From NCBI GenBank assembly GCA_002798175.1, contig NWQL01000002.1, positions 250,799-314,798 on the forward strand: DNA of 64,000 nucleotides, given 5' to 3'. Of this stretch, positions 35,515-50,145 are shown one piece after another. Position 1 is the stretch's first letter. Each line of letters begins with the position of its first letter. The notes beneath the pieces are model-generated. The model had not been told where the DNA came from and did not search any database. It was given only the letters and a program-made list of their open reading frames with translations. The DNA is from Lysobacteraceae bacterium NML91-0213 (GTDB taxonomy: Bacteria; Pseudomonadota; Gammaproteobacteria; Xanthomonadales; Xanthomonadaceae). The position numbers were made by a program, and so were the translations under genes.

Positions 35515-35895
35515 TCAGCGGCGATTGCGCTCGCGGGGCAGGTTGCCGAACTTGCGCATTTCCGCGGCGAGCTCCTCGTTCTGCTCGGGGAAGTACTCGC
35601 CCTCCCAGCGCGTGAGCCGGTCGCTTTCGAACCACAGCGTCAGGTTCTTGATGTCGGTATGGCCACGGCGGTTGTTGCGCTGGGTGGCGGTGTAGTCCCA
35701 GCGCTGGTGGTGGAACGGGTCGGCGATCGACGGCGTGCCCAGCAGGCCGACGACCTGCTGCTTGCTCATGCCGGCCTGCAGTTGCTCGACCGCTTCGGGT
35801 TCCACGAGGCTGCCCTGGTAGATCGGCTGCTTGTAGACGATGCCGCAGCCCGACAGGATGCCGGCGACGAGGAGGGGAGCGAGGAGTCTGCGCAT
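35515..35895 (-). CDS. bamE: BamE (SmpA/OmlA) outer-membrane assembly lipoprotein
   Basis: A 126-residue lipoprotein. The signal MRRLLAPLLVAGILSGC ends at the lipidated Cys (residue 17). The BamE domain contains IYQGSLVEPEAVEQLQAGMS, QVVGLLGTPSIADPF, HQRWDYTAT and LTLWFESDRL. As part of the BAM complex it helps BamA and BamD insert beta-barrel proteins into the outer membrane. It is divergent from fur, with about 100 bases in between, an arrangement conserved in xanthomonads and pseudomonads. Confidence 0.95.
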   Translation of the reverse strand: MRRLLAPLLVAGILSGCGIVYKQPIYQGSLVEPEAVEQLQAGMSKQQVVGLLGTPSIADPFHHQRWDYTATQRNNRRGHTDIKNLTLWFESDRLTRWEGEYFPEQNEELAAEMRKFGNLPRERNRR

Positions 35896-35998
35896 GGGGC
35901 CATCGGTGGTCGGGAACATGCCGATGATACACTCCGGCCGATTGCAGCAACCGTTCCGGACCGCTTTGCCCTGTTCGATGCGGCCGACAGGAGACGAC

Positions 35999-36406
35999 AT
36001 GGAATCCTTCGACCTTCGCAAGGCCGGTCTAAAGGTCACGCATCCACGCATGCGGATCCTGCAGCTGCTGGAGCAGAAGACCCCGCACCAGCACATGACC
36101 GCGGAAGGCATCTACCGCCAGCTGCTCGACCAGGGCGACGAGATCGGCCTGGCCACGGTGTACCGCGTGCTGACCCAGTTCGAGGCCGCGGGGCTGGTGA
36201 TCAAGCACAATTTCGAGGGCGGCCACGCGCTCTACGAGCTCGATCGAGGCGACCACCACTACCACATGGTCGACATGGGCAGCGGGCTGATCACCGAATT
36301 CGAAAGTCCGGAGATCGTGGCCCTGCTCAACCGCATTGCCGACGAGCATGGCTATGTGCTCGACGAGCACTCGCTGGTGCTCTACGTGCGCAAGAAGCGC
36401 GCCTGA
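35999..36406 (+). CDS. fur: Ferric uptake regulator Fur
   Basis: A 135-residue regulator. The N-terminal winged helix (KAGLKVTHPRMRILQLLEQK, then IGLATVYRVLTQFEAAGLV) is followed by the metal-binding dimerisation domain with FEGGHALYELDRGDHHYHMV. The CxxC zinc pair normally found after that His cluster is missing: the sequence reads MVDMGSGLITEF. The C-terminal Cys pair is absent too. The regulatory iron site (His/Glu residues, for example H87-x-H-H region) remains. GAGACGAC preceded by CAGG provides the ribosome site. Fur represses iron-uptake genes when iron is sufficient. Confidence 0.95.
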   Translation: MESFDLRKAGLKVTHPRMRILQLLEQKTPHQHMTAEGIYRQLLDQGDEIGLATVYRVLTQFEAAGLVIKHNFEGGHALYELDRGDHHYHMVDMGSGLITEFESPEIVALLNRIADEHGYVLDEHSLVLYVRKKRA

Positions 36407-36424
36407 GCGCGCGCGGCCCGGCCG

Positions 36425-38086
36425 TCAGGCCACGTCCGCCAGCAGCCGGCGCGCCGCGGCCATCGCCTCGCGGCTGACCTCCACGCCGCCCAGCATCCGG
36501 GCGAGCTCCTCCTGGCGCATGCGTTCGTCGAGGCGGTTGACCTCGCTTTCGGTCTCCTCGCCACGCGTGCGCTTGCTGACCCGGTAGTGCGCATGGCCCT
36601 GTGCCGCGACCTGCGGCAGGTGGGTCACGCACAGCACCTGCCGCGAGGCCCCCAGTGCACGCAGCTTGCGGCCGACGATGGCTGCCACCGCGCCGCCGAT
36701 GCCGGAGTCGACCTCGTCGAAGACCATCGTCGGCACCGCATCCAGGCCCAGTGCGGCGACCTCGATGGCCAGCGAGATCCGCGACAGCTCGCCGCCCGAC
36801 GCCACCTTGCGCAACGCCCGCGGCGGCTGGCCGGCATTCGCCGCGACCAGGAATTCCGCGCGCTCGGCGCCCATCGGGTCCGGTCGGCCGCCAGGCTGCG
36901 GTTCCAGGGCGATCTCGAAACGTCCCCCGCCCATGCCGAGTTCGTCGATCAGCAGGGTGGTGTCCGCCGACAGGCGGGCCGCCGCCGAGGCGCGGGCGCG
37001 TGTCAGCGCCTGGGCCGCTTCGGTCCATGCGGCACTGGCGGCGTCGATCTCGCCATCCAGGCGCTGCAGCCGGACACCGGCGTCCGCCAGTTCCTCGAGT
37101 TCGGTGGCGAGGCGGTCACGCAGGGCCTCGAGGGCGTCCGGCGCCACCCGGTGCTTGCGCGCGAGATCGTGGATCCGGCCGAGGCTGCGCTCGAGCTCGG
37201 CATAGCGCTCCGGGTCGACGTCGAGATCGTCGCGCACGCGCTGCAGCAGCAGCTGTGCCTCGTCGAGCTGGATCGCCGCCGCCTCGAGCATCGCGTCCAC
37301 GTCGGCCAGCCGCGGTTCGTCGCGGTGCAGGCGCGCCAGCTCGCCGCGCAGCCGTTGCACGCGACCGGTCACGGCATCGTCCTCGCCGAGTCCGGCCAGC
37401 ACCGTTTCGCAGGCGGTGATGAGCCCGGCGGCGTTGGCCTGGCGGCGGTGCGCGGCATCGAGCTCGGCAAGCGATGCCGCATCGAGCGGTTCGCGCTCGA
37501 GTTCGGCAAGCTGATGGGCCAGCCAGTCGCGCCGTTCCCCGGGATCACCCAGGCCGGCCAGGCGGTCGCGCTCGTCGAGCAGCGCCGACCAGTGGCGCGC
37601 GGCCGCGGCGACCGCCTGCAGTGCATCGGCGTGGCGTCCGTAGTCGTCCAGCAGCACGAGTTGCGCGCCGCGCGACAGCAGCGCCTGGTGTTCGTGCTGG
37701 CCATGGATCTCGACCAGATGCCCGGCCAGCGCGGCCAGCTGCCCGAGGGTGGCGGGGCGGCCGTTGATCCACGCCCGCGAGCCGCCATCGGCGCGCAGGG
37801 TGCGTCGCAGCTGGCAGGCCTCGCCGTCGTCGAATTCCTCCGCCACCAGCCAGTCGCGTGCACCGGCGGCATCGACGAGGTCGAAGCTGGCGGTGAGTTC
37901 GGCGCGGTCGGCCCCGTGGCGCACCATGCCGCTGTCGGCCCTCAGCCCGGACAGGAACCCGAGCGCATCGACGAGCAGGGATTTGCCGGCGCCGGTTTCG
38001 CCGGAGATCACGGTGAGGCCGGGGCCGAACTCCAGTTCGCTGGCACTGGCGACGGCGAAATTGCGGATGGCGAGGTGGGTCAGCAT
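36425..38086 (-). CDS. recN: DNA repair protein RecN
   Basis: A 553-residue SMC-like ATPase. Walker A GETGAGKS lies at residues 29-36, long coiled coils follow from about 140 to 360, and the signature with Walker B (SGGELSRISLAIEV, then PTMVFDEVDSGIGG) lies in the last 140 residues, ending VLCVTHLPQVAAQGHAHYRV. RecN holds broken DNA ends together in recombinational repair. It is convergent with fur, with only about 18 bases between the stops, and divergent from hrcA. Confidence 0.95.
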   Translation of the reverse strand: MLTHLAIRNFAVASASELEFGPGLTVISGETGAGKSLLVDALGFLSGLRADSGMVRHGADRAELTASFDLVDAAGARDWLVAEEFDDGEACQLRRTLRADGGSRAWINGRPATLGQLAALAGHLVEIHGQHEHQALLSRGAQLVLLDDYGRHADALQAVAAAARHWSALLDERDRLAGLGDPGERRDWLAHQLAELEREPLDAASLAELDAAHRRQANAAGLITACETVLAGLGEDDAVTGRVQRLRGELARLHRDEPRLADVDAMLEAAAIQLDEAQLLLQRVRDDLDVDPERYAELERSLGRIHDLARKHRVAPDALEALRDRLATELEELADAGVRLQRLDGEIDAASAAWTEAAQALTRARASAAARLSADTTLLIDELGMGGGRFEIALEPQPGGRPDPMGAERAEFLVAANAGQPPRALRKVASGGELSRISLAIEVAALGLDAVPTMVFDEVDSGIGGAVAAIVGRKLRALGASRQVLCVTHLPQVAAQGHAHYRVSKRTRGEETESEVNRLDERMRQEELARMLGGVEVSREAMAAARRLLADVA

Positions 38087-38159
38087 GCGCGGATTGTGCA
38101 GGGCCGAAGGGTTGCGGCCAACAATCTCGGCGATTGCCGGCGCAGCGGTTGAGACGCGC

Positions 38160-38188
38160 TTGCGCCTGCGCAGGGCGCGCCGTATACC
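38160..38188 (+). promoter_or_regulatory. Candidate hrcA promoter placing the start at the ATG
   Basis: TTGCGC (38160-38165) and TATACC (38183-38188) are separated by 17 bases. The expected transcription start falls at or within a base or two of the hrcA ATG at 38195, and no ribosome site is visible before it. No CIRCE-type inverted repeat is seen. Confidence 0.4.
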
Positions 38189-38194
38189 GGGCCC

Positions 38195-39256
38195 ATGAGC
38201 CGCAAGCCCACGCCACCGTCAGAACTCGATGCCCGCTCGCGGCATCTGCTGAGCACGCTGATCGCCCGCCATATCGAGAACGGTGAGCCGGTCGGCTCGC
38301 AGACCCTCGCCCGCCATGCCGGGTTGGACGTCAGCCCGGCGACGATCCGCAACATCCTGTCCGACCTCGAGGACAGCGGCCTGCTGACCGCTCCACACAC
38401 TTCCGCCGGGCGCGTGCCCACCGCGCAGGGCTACCGGGTGTTCGTCGATTCGCTGCTGCAGCTGCGCCCGCTGCCCGAGCACGAGGTCACCCGCCTGCGC
38501 GAACAGTTGCCCGCCGGCGGCGGCACCCAGTCGCTGCTGGGCAGTGCCTCGGAACTGGTCTCGGCGATGACCCGTTTCATGGGCGTGGTCAGCGTGCCGC
38601 GGCGCGAGCAGTTCGCCTTCCGCTACATCGATTTCGTCGCGGTCGACAGCCAGCGGGTGATGGCGATCCTGGTGTTCGCCGACAACGAGGTGCAGAACCG
38701 CCTGATCCAGGTGCGCCGGCCCTACGACGCCTCGGAACTGGAGCAGGTGGCCAACTACCTCAACGTGAACTTTGCCGGCCGGGCGGTGGGCGATATCCGC
38801 GCCACCCTGCTGCGCGAGATGCAGGTGACCCGCAGCCAGATGGAGAGCCTGATGGCGCGCACCGTCGAGCTGGCCGAGCAGGCGCTGGCGCCGGAGGAGG
38901 GCGACGACATGCTGGTGGCCGGGCAGAGCCGGCTGATCGGCGTGCAGGACCTGTCCGACCTCGACCGCCTGCGCGAGCTGTTCGACACCTTTTCGCGCAA
39001 GCGCGAGATCCTGCAGCTGCTCGAACGCACCGTGCGCGCGCCCGGCGTGCGGGTCTTCATCGGCGAGGAAACCGGGCTGGCGCCGCTGGAGGGCGTATCG
39101 CTGGTGACGGCGCCGTACGCGGCCGATGGCCGCGTGCTGGGGGTGCTGGGTGTGATCGGCCCGACGCGGATGGCATACGACCGCATCGTGCCGGTGGTAC
39201 AGGCCACCGCCGAGGCGCTGGGCGCGGCGCTGGAGCCGGGCGGCAGGACGCCGTAG
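38195..39256 (+). CDS. hrcA: Heat-inducible transcription repressor HrcA
   Basis: A 353-residue repressor. The N-terminal winged helix includes [20 protein letters not shown] and [19 protein letters not shown], followed by [17 protein letters not shown]. The GAF-like dimer domain and C-terminal [20 protein letters not shown] and [20 protein letters not shown] are complete. HrcA represses groESL/dnaK-type operons through CIRCE sites and needs GroEL for activity. It heads the hrcA-grpE-dnaK-dnaJ block. I see no CIRCE element before hrcA, grpE or dnaK, so its targets probably lie elsewhere (for example groESL). Confidence 0.95.
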   Translation: MSRKPTPPSELDARSRHLLSTLIARHIENGEPVGSQTLARHAGLDVSPATIRNILSDLEDSGLLTAPHTSAGRVPTAQGYRVFVDSLLQLRPLPEHEVTRLREQLPAGGGTQSLLGSASELVSAMTRFMGVVSVPRREQFAFRYIDFVAVDSQRVMAILVFADNEVQNRLIQVRRPYDASELEQVANYLNVNFAGRAVGDIRATLLREMQVTRSQMESLMARTVELAEQALAPEEGDDMLVAGQSRLIGVQDLSDLDRLRELFDTFSRKREILQLLERTVRAPGVRVFIGEETGLAPLEGVSLVTAPYAADGRVLGVLGVIGPTRMAYDRIVPVVQATAEALGAALEPGGRTP

Positions 39257-39302
39257 CCGGCCCAGCTGCGCGCATCGCGGCGCGCCCGGTGGCACCCGGC
39301 CT

Positions 39303-39330
39303 CTTGAATCCGCGCGGGTCAACCCCATTG
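39303..39330 (+). promoter_or_regulatory. Sigma32 (heat-shock) promoter of grpE
   Basis: CTTGAA (39303-39308) and CCCCATTG (39323-39330), separated by 14 bases, match the RpoH consensus (CTTGAA, CCCCATNT) closely. The site lies 36 bases before the grpE ATG. Confidence 0.75.
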
Positions 39331-39365
39331 CTCCGGCCAGCGGCGGCCAGTCGCCCGCCACGGAC

Positions 39366-39902
39366 ATGGAAATGACCCACGAGAGCCACCCCGACACTCC
39401 CGACCCCACCCTGCAGGCGCAGGCCGACGAGTCCGGATCGCCGCAGGCACTGCTCGAAGAGCAGGTGCAGCTGCTGCAGGCCGAGCTCGAACAGCTGCGC
39501 GCGCAGTCATTGATCGAGCGCGCGGACCTCGAGAACCAGCGCAAGCGGATGGCGCGCGAGGTCGATGCGGCCCGCCGCTTCGCCAACGAGCGCCTGCTGG
39601 GCGACCTGCTGCCGGTGTTCGACAGCCTCGACGCCGGCCTGGCCGCGGCCGGGGCCGACAGCAGCCCATTGCGCGAAGGCCTCGAGCTGACCCTGCGCCA
39701 GCTGCTCAAGGTTGCCGGGGACAACGGCCTGCAGGTGGTCGCGCCCGCCGGCGAGCCGTTCGACCCGGAACGCCACCAGGCGATCAGCCAGACCGATGCC
39801 GGCGAGGTGCCCCCGGGGCATGTCGCCCAGGTGTTCCAGAAGGGCTACGTGCTCAACGATCGCCTGCTGCGGCCCGCGCTCGTCGTGGTGGCCAGGGACT
39901 GA
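39366..39902 (+). CDS. grpE: Nucleotide exchange factor GrpE
   Basis: A 178-residue cochaperone. A long N-terminal coiled coil ([20 protein letters not shown], then [20 protein letters not shown]) leads into the four-helix bundle and the C-terminal beta domain ([40 protein letters not shown]). It drives ADP release from DnaK. Translation could start at 39366 or at the second ATG at 39372. It sits behind a clear sigma32-type promoter and ahead of dnaK, which has its own. Confidence 0.95.
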   Translation: MEMTHESHPDTPDPTLQAQADESGSPQALLEEQVQLLQAELEQLRAQSLIERADLENQRKRMAREVDAARRFANERLLGDLLPVFDSLDAGLAAAGADSSPLREGLELTLRQLLKVAGDNGLQVVAPAGEPFDPERHQAISQTDAGEVPPGHVAQVFQKGYVLNDRLLRPALVVVARD

Positions 39903-39932
39903 CGTCCACGCCGCATCGCGTCGCGCCGGCCG

Positions 39933-39960
39933 CTTGAACGGCCGACCGCCGCCCCCAGAT
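39933..39960 (+). promoter_or_regulatory. Sigma32-type promoter of dnaK
   Basis: CTTGAA (39933-39938) is followed after 14 bases by CCCCAGAT (39953-39960), close to the RpoH consensus, 64 bases before the dnaK ATG. It implies dnaK can be induced apart from grpE. Confidence 0.65.
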
Positions 39961-40023
39961 ATCCCGCATCGGCGGCCTGCGTGCCGCCCCCGACATTGAA
40001 CACGGATCCAGAGGGAACCACTC

Positions 40024-41943
<1,920 letters not shown>

Positions 41944-41969
41944 GCCGGCGCCCGCGTTGCCGGCATGGG

Positions 41970-41999
41970 GAAGCGGAGCATCGGCTCCGCTTCTTCCTT
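41970..41999 (+). terminator. Hairpin after dnaK
   Basis: GAAGCGGAGC and GCTCCGCTTC form a perfect ten-base stem around ATCG, followed by TTCCTTG. It probably ends or attenuates dnaK transcription before dnaJ. Confidence 0.75.
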
Positions 42000-42064
42000 G
42001 CGCCGGCAGGCGGCCGCACGGGTGTTCCTGCATCCCCTTTTACTGACGGACCCGACAGCGCTCC

Positions 42065-43204
42065 ATGTCCAAACGCGATTACTACGAAGTCCTGGGCGTG
42101 GCCCGCAATGCCAGCGAGGAGGAACTGAAGAAGGCCTACCGTCGCGCGGCGATGAAGTACCACCCGGACCGCAATCCGGGTGATGCCGCGGCCGAAGCGG
42201 CATTCAAGGAGTGCAAGGAGGCCTACGAGGTCCTGTCCGATGGCGGCAAGCGGCGGATGTACGACCAGCATGGCCACGCCGCGTTCGAACACGGCATGGG
42301 CGGCGGCAACGCCGGCCCGGGCGGCTTCGGCGGCCCCGACATGGGCGACATCTTCGGCGACATCTTCGGCAACATCTTCGGTGGCGGCGGTGGGCGCGGC
42401 GGCCCGCGTCGCGGCGCCGACATCGGCTACGTGCTCGAGCTCGACCTGCGCGAGGCCGTCAGCGGCGTGGAGAAGCGCATCGAGGTGCCGACGCTGGCCA
42501 GCTGCGGCGACTGCGAGGGCAGTGGCTCTGAGGACGGGCGCATCGAGACCTGCTCCACCTGCCATGGCCGGGGCCAGGTGCGGATGGAGCGCGGCATCTT
42601 CACCATGCAGCAGGCCTGTCCGCACTGCGGCGGGCGCGGCCAGAGCATTCCGAACCCCTGCCGCAGCTGCCATGGCGCGGGGCGGGTGGAGGAGGAGAAG
42701 GTGCTGTCGGTGAAGATCCCGGCCGGCGTCGACACCGGCGATCGCATCCGTTTGTCGGGCGAGGGCGAGGCCGGCCCGCCGGGCGCACCTGCCGGCGATC
42801 TCTACGTCGAGGTGCGGGTCAAGCCACACGACATCTTCCAGCGCGATGGCGACGACCTGCACTGCGAGGTGCCGATCCGCATCTCGCAGGCCGCGCTCGG
42901 TGCCACCGTGCGGGTGCCGACGCTCGATGGCGAGGCGGAGATCCGGGTGCCGGCCGAGACCCAGACCGGCAAGGTGTTCCGCCTGCGCGACAAGGGCGTG
43001 AAGTCGGTGCGCAGCCGCCATCCCGGCGACCTGTACTGCAAGGTGGTCATCGAGACCCCGGTCAACCTCACCGCCGAACAGCGCGACCTGCTGGAGAAGT
43101 TCGAAGCCACCTTCAGTGGCGACGGCGCACGCCGCCACTCGCCGAAGTCGAGCACCTTCGTCGACGGCGTGCGCAGCTTCTGGGACCGGATGACGTCGTC
43201 CTGA
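42065..43204 (+). CDS. dnaJ: Chaperone DnaJ (Hsp40)
   Basis: A 379-residue class A J-protein. The J domain starts [20 protein letters not shown] and has the HPD motif in [11 protein letters not shown] Gly/Phe-rich linker ([20 protein letters not shown]) follows. Four zinc-binding repeats are present: [24 protein letters not shown] and CRSCHGAG. The C-terminal substrate domains are complete. It delivers unfolded clients to DnaK and stimulates ATP hydrolysis. A hairpin after dnaK suggests partly separate expression; another follows the gene. Confidence 0.96.
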   Translation: MSKRDYYEVLGVARNASEEELKKAYRRAAMKYHPDRNPGDAAAEAAFKECKEAYEVLSDGGKRRMYDQHGHAAFEHGMGGGNAGPGGFGGPDMGDIFGDIFGNIFGGGGGRGGPRRGADIGYVLELDLREAVSGVEKRIEVPTLASCGDCEGSGSEDGRIETCSTCHGRGQVRMERGIFTMQQACPHCGGRGQSIPNPCRSCHGAGRVEEEKVLSVKIPAGVDTGDRIRLSGEGEAGPPGAPAGDLYVEVRVKPHDIFQRDGDDLHCEVPIRISQAALGATVRVPTLDGEAEIRVPAETQTGKVFRLRDKGVKSVRSRHPGDLYCKVVIETPVNLTAEQRDLLEKFEATFSGDGARRHSPKSSTFVDGVRSFWDRMTSS

Positions 43205-43228
43205 GGCGCACGCCACCTGTCGCGCTCC

Positions 43229-43254
43229 GAACGCCGCGGCCATCCGCGGCGTTC
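43229..43254 (+). terminator. Rho-independent terminator after dnaJ
   Basis: GAACGCCGCGG and CCGCGGCGTTC form an 11-base perfect stem with a CCAT loop, followed by CTGTTT, 25 bases after the dnaJ stop. Confidence 0.7.
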
Positions 43255-43343
43255 CTGTTTGCGGTCGCCGGTCCTGCGATGAGGCTTGCCGTCGCGGTGG
43301 TGCTGGCGCAGCCTATGCGGCCTCGCACGCCAGGTCCGCCACG

Positions 43344-44063
43344 ATGCCGAAAGCTCCCGTCCGACTGCTGATCCACGGCGCCAATGGGCGCATGGGCCAG
43401 GCGCTGTTGCGCCTTGCCGCGGGTCGCGACGACCTGCAGGTCGTCGGGGCGGTGTCGCGACGGGTGGAGCAGCGCGTGCAGGACGGCGTGCCGCGCTTTG
43501 CGTCGCGCGAGCTTGCCGGCGTGCCGGCATTCGACGTGGCGATCGACTTCAGCCTGCCGGAAGGCTTCGACGGCGTGCTCGCGCACTGCGTGTCGCGTGG
43601 CGCCGCGTTCGTGTCGGGTACGACCGGAATCTCGGAAGCGCAGCTCGACGCGCTCGACGCGGCGGCGCAGCGGATCCCGGTGCTGTGGGCGGCGAACTTC
43701 AGTCTCGGGGTGACCGTGCTCAACCTGCTGGTCGAACGCGCCGCGCGCGAGCTGGCCGACTGGGATTGCGACATCCTCGAACTCCACCACATCCACAAGC
43801 GCGACGCTCCGTCCGGCACGGCGCTGGCGTTGGGCGCGGCGGCGGAGCAGGGCGGGGCCACGCCGCGCTATGCGAGCGTGCGCGCAGGCGACATCGTCGG
43901 GGAGCACACCGTGCAGTTCGCCGGCATCGGCGAGCGCATCGAACTGGTGCACCGCGCGACCAACCGCGATGTGTTCGCCCAGGGCGCGTTGACGGCGGCG
44001 CTGCGGATGGCCGGACGTGCCCCGGGGCGTTACGGCATGCGCGATCTGCTGGCCGCGGGCTGA
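43344..44063 (+). CDS. dapB: 4-hydroxy-tetrahydrodipicolinate reductase DapB
   Basis: A 239-residue NAD(P)H-dependent reductase of lysine and diaminopimelate synthesis. The N-terminal dinucleotide fold has LLIHGANGRMGQALL. FVSGTTGISEAQ and WAANFSLGVTVLNLL follow, then the catalytic stretch LELHHIHKRDAPSGTAL, in which the conserved His and Lys are present. The end is QGALTAALRMAGRAPGRYGM. It is slightly shorter than the usual 260-270 residues. It precedes carAB, a common order in gammaproteobacteria. Confidence 0.95.
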   Translation: MPKAPVRLLIHGANGRMGQALLRLAAGRDDLQVVGAVSRRVEQRVQDGVPRFASRELAGVPAFDVAIDFSLPEGFDGVLAHCVSRGAAFVSGTTGISEAQLDALDAAAQRIPVLWAANFSLGVTVLNLLVERAARELADWDCDILELHHIHKRDAPSGTALALGAAAEQGGATPRYASVRAGDIVGEHTVQFAGIGERIELVHRATNRDVFAQGALTAALRMAGRAPGRYGMRDLLAAG

Positions 44064-44135
44064 ACGTATTCCGATCAGGAGGCCACTCGCGGTGGCCGTG
44101 CACCGCCATTCCGCGTTCCACGATGTTTATTGCCG

Positions 44136-44164
44136 TTTCCTTTTGGCACCCCGGCCGGTAAAAT
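44136..44164 (+). promoter_or_regulatory. Candidate carA promoter
   Basis: TTTCCT (44136-44141) and TAAAAT (44159-44164) are spaced by 17 bases in an A/T-rich patch that stands out in this GC-rich region. A leader of about 135 nucleotides would precede carA; I see no clear attenuator in it. Confidence 0.45.
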
Positions 44165-44304
44165 TCCCGCTCGCCTGAACCCCACCGCCCCGGACTGGCC
44201 CAGCACCACGTCCGCGGATTCTTGCGGCCCGTCGACAGCGAACGCTCTCCCTGGCTGGAAGCGGGCCTGGCGGTGCAGGATCTCCTCCACACTGGGCGAC
44301 CGCC

Positions 44305-45441
44305 GTGACCCAACCCGCAATCCTCGTACTTGAAGACGGCACCGTCTTCGAGGGTATTTCCGTAGGCGCCGCTGGCCTGTCCGTGGGCGAGGTGGTGTTC
44401 AACACCGCCATGACCGGTTACCAGGAAGTGGTGACCGACCCGTCGTATGCACGGCAGATCGTCACCCTGACCTATCCGCACATCGGCAACACCGGTGCGA
44501 CCGACCACGACGACGAGGCCACGCAGGTCTGGTCGGCGGGGCTGATCGTGCGCGACGTGCCGCGTCGCCCGTCGAGCTGGCGCAGCCAGACGCCGCTGCC
44601 GGAGTGGCTGGCAGCGCGCGGCGTGGTCGCCATCGCCGGCATCGATACCCGCAAGCTCACGCGCATCCTGCGCGAGCGCGGTGCGCAGAACGGCGCGTTG
44701 CTGGCGGGCCCCGCGTCCATCGGCCCGGCCGAAATCGACCAGGCCGTCGAGGCGGCGCGCAAGTTCCCGGGTCTGAAGGGCATGGATCTGGCGAAGGAAG
44801 TCAGCGTCGCCGAGGCCTATGCGTGGAACGAGGGCCAGCTGGATCTCGACCGCAATGCCTTCACCACGCCGGCGGCGCGCTTCAAGGTGGTCGCCTACGA
44901 TTTCGGCGTGAAGCGCAACATCCTGCGGCTGCTGGTGGAAGCCGGTTGCGAGGTGACCGTCGTTCCGGCGCAGACGCCGGCTGCCGAGGTGCTGGCGATG
45001 CGGCCGGACGGGGTGTTCATGTCGAACGGCCCGGGTGATCCGGCGCCCTGCGATTACGCGATCACCGCCATACGCGAGTTCATCGCTGCGCGCGTGCCGC
45101 TGTTCGGCATCTGCCTGGGCCACCAGCTGCTGGCGCTGGCCGCCGGCGGCACCACGGTGAAGATGGCCAATGGCCACCACGGCGCCAACCACCCGGTGCA
45201 GGACCTCGATACCGGGCGGGTAATGATCACCTCGCAGAACCACGGGTTCGCCGTCGATGAATCGACGCTTCCCGCGAATGTGCGCGTGACCCATCGCTCG
45301 CTGTTCGACGGCACCAACCAGGGCATCGAGCTGACCGACGCGCCTGCCTTCTCGTTCCAGGGCCATCCCGAGGCCGCCCCCGGCCCGCACGACGTGGCCC
45401 CGTTGTTCGACCGTTTCGTGGCGCTGATGGAGAGCCGCTGA
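44305..45441 (+). CDS. carA: Carbamoyl-phosphate synthase small subunit
   Basis: A 378-residue glutamine amidotransferase subunit. The N-terminal domain has [20 protein letters not shown] and [18 protein letters not shown]. The class I amidotransferase domain carries the catalytic Cys in [12 protein letters not shown] (C270) and the His/Glu pair in [11 protein letters not shown]. It releases ammonia from glutamine for CarB, feeding arginine and pyrimidine synthesis. carB starts one base after its stop (TGACATG). Confidence 0.97.
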   Translation: MTQPAILVLEDGTVFEGISVGAAGLSVGEVVFNTAMTGYQEVVTDPSYARQIVTLTYPHIGNTGATDHDDEATQVWSAGLIVRDVPRRPSSWRSQTPLPEWLAARGVVAIAGIDTRKLTRILRERGAQNGALLAGPASIGPAEIDQAVEAARKFPGLKGMDLAKEVSVAEAYAWNEGQLDLDRNAFTTPAARFKVVAYDFGVKRNILRLLVEAGCEVTVVPAQTPAAEVLAMRPDGVFMSNGPGDPAPCDYAITAIREFIAARVPLFGICLGHQLLALAAGGTTVKMANGHHGANHPVQDLDTGRVMITSQNHGFAVDESTLPANVRVTHRSLFDGTNQGIELTDAPAFSFQGHPEAAPGPHDVAPLFDRFVALMESR

Positions 45442-45442
45442 C

Positions 45443-48687
<3,245 letters not shown>

Positions 48688-48691
<4 letters not shown>

Positions 48692-49161
48692 GAGCCCCCC
48701 TCACCGTACAGGGCGCGCAGCGCCTGCGCGCCGAACTCGAGCAGCTGAAGTCGGTGCAGCGCCCCGCGGTGATCAACGCGATCGCCGAGGCCCGCGCGCA
48801 CGGCGATCTGAAGGAAAACGCCGAGTACCACGCCGCCCGCGAGCAGCAGGGCTTCATCGAGGGTCGCATCAAGCAGCTCGAGGGCGAGCTGTCGCATGCG
48901 CAGATCATCGACGTGGCGACCCTCGACGCCGGCTCGAAGATCGTGTTCGGTGCGCATGTCGAGCTCGAGGACACCGACAGTGGCGAGGTCACCCGCTACC
49001 AGATCGTTGGCGACCTGGAGGCCGACATCAAGCAGGGGATGATCGCCATCTCCTCGCCGGTGGCGCGCGCGCTGATCGGCAAGCACGAGGGCGACGAGGT
49101 CACCATCGAGGCACCGGGCGGTACGCACGAGTACGAGATCGTGTCCGTCAGCTACGGCTGA
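48688..49161 (+). CDS. greA: Transcription elongation factor GreA
   Basis: A 157-residue factor. The N-terminal coiled-coil finger ([40 protein letters not shown]) has the acidic tip DLKENAEY needed to stimulate RNA cleavage by RNA polymerase. The C-terminal FKBP-like domain has [20 protein letters not shown] and [20 protein letters not shown]. Its ATG overlaps the carB stop (ATGA), which makes it the last gene of a carA-carB-greA unit. Confidence 0.97.
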
Positions 49162-49203
49162 GTCGCGGTCCATGCGGATTCGCCTCGCCCCGGTCCAGCG
49201 CTG

Positions 49204-50145
49204 ATGGCCACCCGTCCGGGACTGGTGCTGCTGTTGCCTGCCGGCGCCGATTTCGGTGCGCAACGGTTGCCGGCCGGCATCGCGACGGTGCTCGGTCGTG
49301 CCGATGCCGATGGCGGGGATGCCGGCGAGGGCGCGCAACTGCGGCGTCACGTCGAGATCCTCCCGCGGGGCTGGCCTGTTGCGGCAGTCAGCCGCCAGCG
49401 CGATGCCGGCGACGCCGCCGGCGCCGCCTGGCTGCGCGCGGATCCTGCGTGGATCCGCCCCGACATCAACGGCGCACGCCTGTACGGCTACGGCGACGCA
49501 TTGCAACTGGATGCCGACGCGGCTGCGGACCTGCTGCGTCCGCTGAAGCCGCTGTTCGGCGATGCCGGGATGCCCATCGATGCACCGGCCCCCGGGCGCT
49601 GGTACCTGCGGCTGCCGCAGGGCGCGCCACTGCCCGCGTTCACTGCGCCGGGCGAAGCACTGGGCACCGACTTGTTCGAGCATCTGGCCGAGGGGGCCGA
49701 CGCGCGTCGCTGGCGCATGCTGCTCAACGAAGCGCAGATCGTCCTGCACAACCACCCGCGCAACGCCGAACGCGCGGCACGCGGGCTGCCACCGGTGAAC
49801 TCGCTGTGGTTCTGGGGTGGCGGCGGATTGCCGGACCGGATCGGCATGTCCGCGGCGCGGGTGCTGACCCGCGACGACGCGCTGGCCGCCATGGCCGGCG
49901 CCGCCGGCGCAAGCACGGCGGAGCCCCGGGCGTTCGCGACGCCCGAACTCGATACCCTGGTCGACCTGCGTGACGGACGCGACCTGCGCCAGCTTGCGGA
50001 GGACTGGCTGGCACCGGCACTGGATGCGCTGCATGCAGGCGCGGTGTCGTCGCTGGTCCTCGACCTGGCGGACGGGCAGCGGCTGACAGTGCGCCGCGGG
50101 CAGCGCTGGCGCGTCTGGCGCCGCCCGCGCACCTCGTTGTCATGA
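49204..50145 (+). CDS. Phosphoglycerate mutase-like protein upstream of recJ (position of rpfE)
   Basis: A 313-residue soluble protein. LVLLLPAGADFGAQRLPAGI, DPAWIRPDINGARLYGYGDA, GRWYLRLP and the conserved VNSLWFWGGGGLPD belong to a xanthomonad family annotated as phosphoglycerate mutase-like, related to 2,3-bisphosphoglycerate-independent (alkaline phosphatase superfamily) enzymes. I do not see the full metal-binding set of that superfamily, so catalytic activity is unproven. From memory this position between greA and recJ corresponds to the gene called rpfE in Xanthomonas; that name should be checked. Its stop overlaps the recJ start by four bases. Confidence 0.75.
   Translation: MATRPGLVLLLPAGADFGAQRLPAGIATVLGRADADGGDAGEGAQLRRHVEILPRGWPVAAVSRQRDAGDAAGAAWLRADPAWIRPDINGARLYGYGDALQLDADAAADLLRPLKPLFGDAGMPIDAPAPGRWYLRLPQGAPLPAFTAPGEALGTDLFEHLAEGADARRWRMLLNEAQIVLHNHPRNAERAARGLPPVNSLWFWGGGGLPDRIGMSAARVLTRDDALAAMAGAAGASTAEPRAFATPELDTLVDLRDGRDLRQLAEDWLAPALDALHAGAVSSLVLDLADGQRLTVRRGQRWRVWRRPRTSLS

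Noticed and set aside
38090-40023. CIRCE operator near hrcA, grpE or dnaK
   Set aside because: No TTAGCACTC-N9-GAGTGCTAA or close variant is visible in the three upstream regions.
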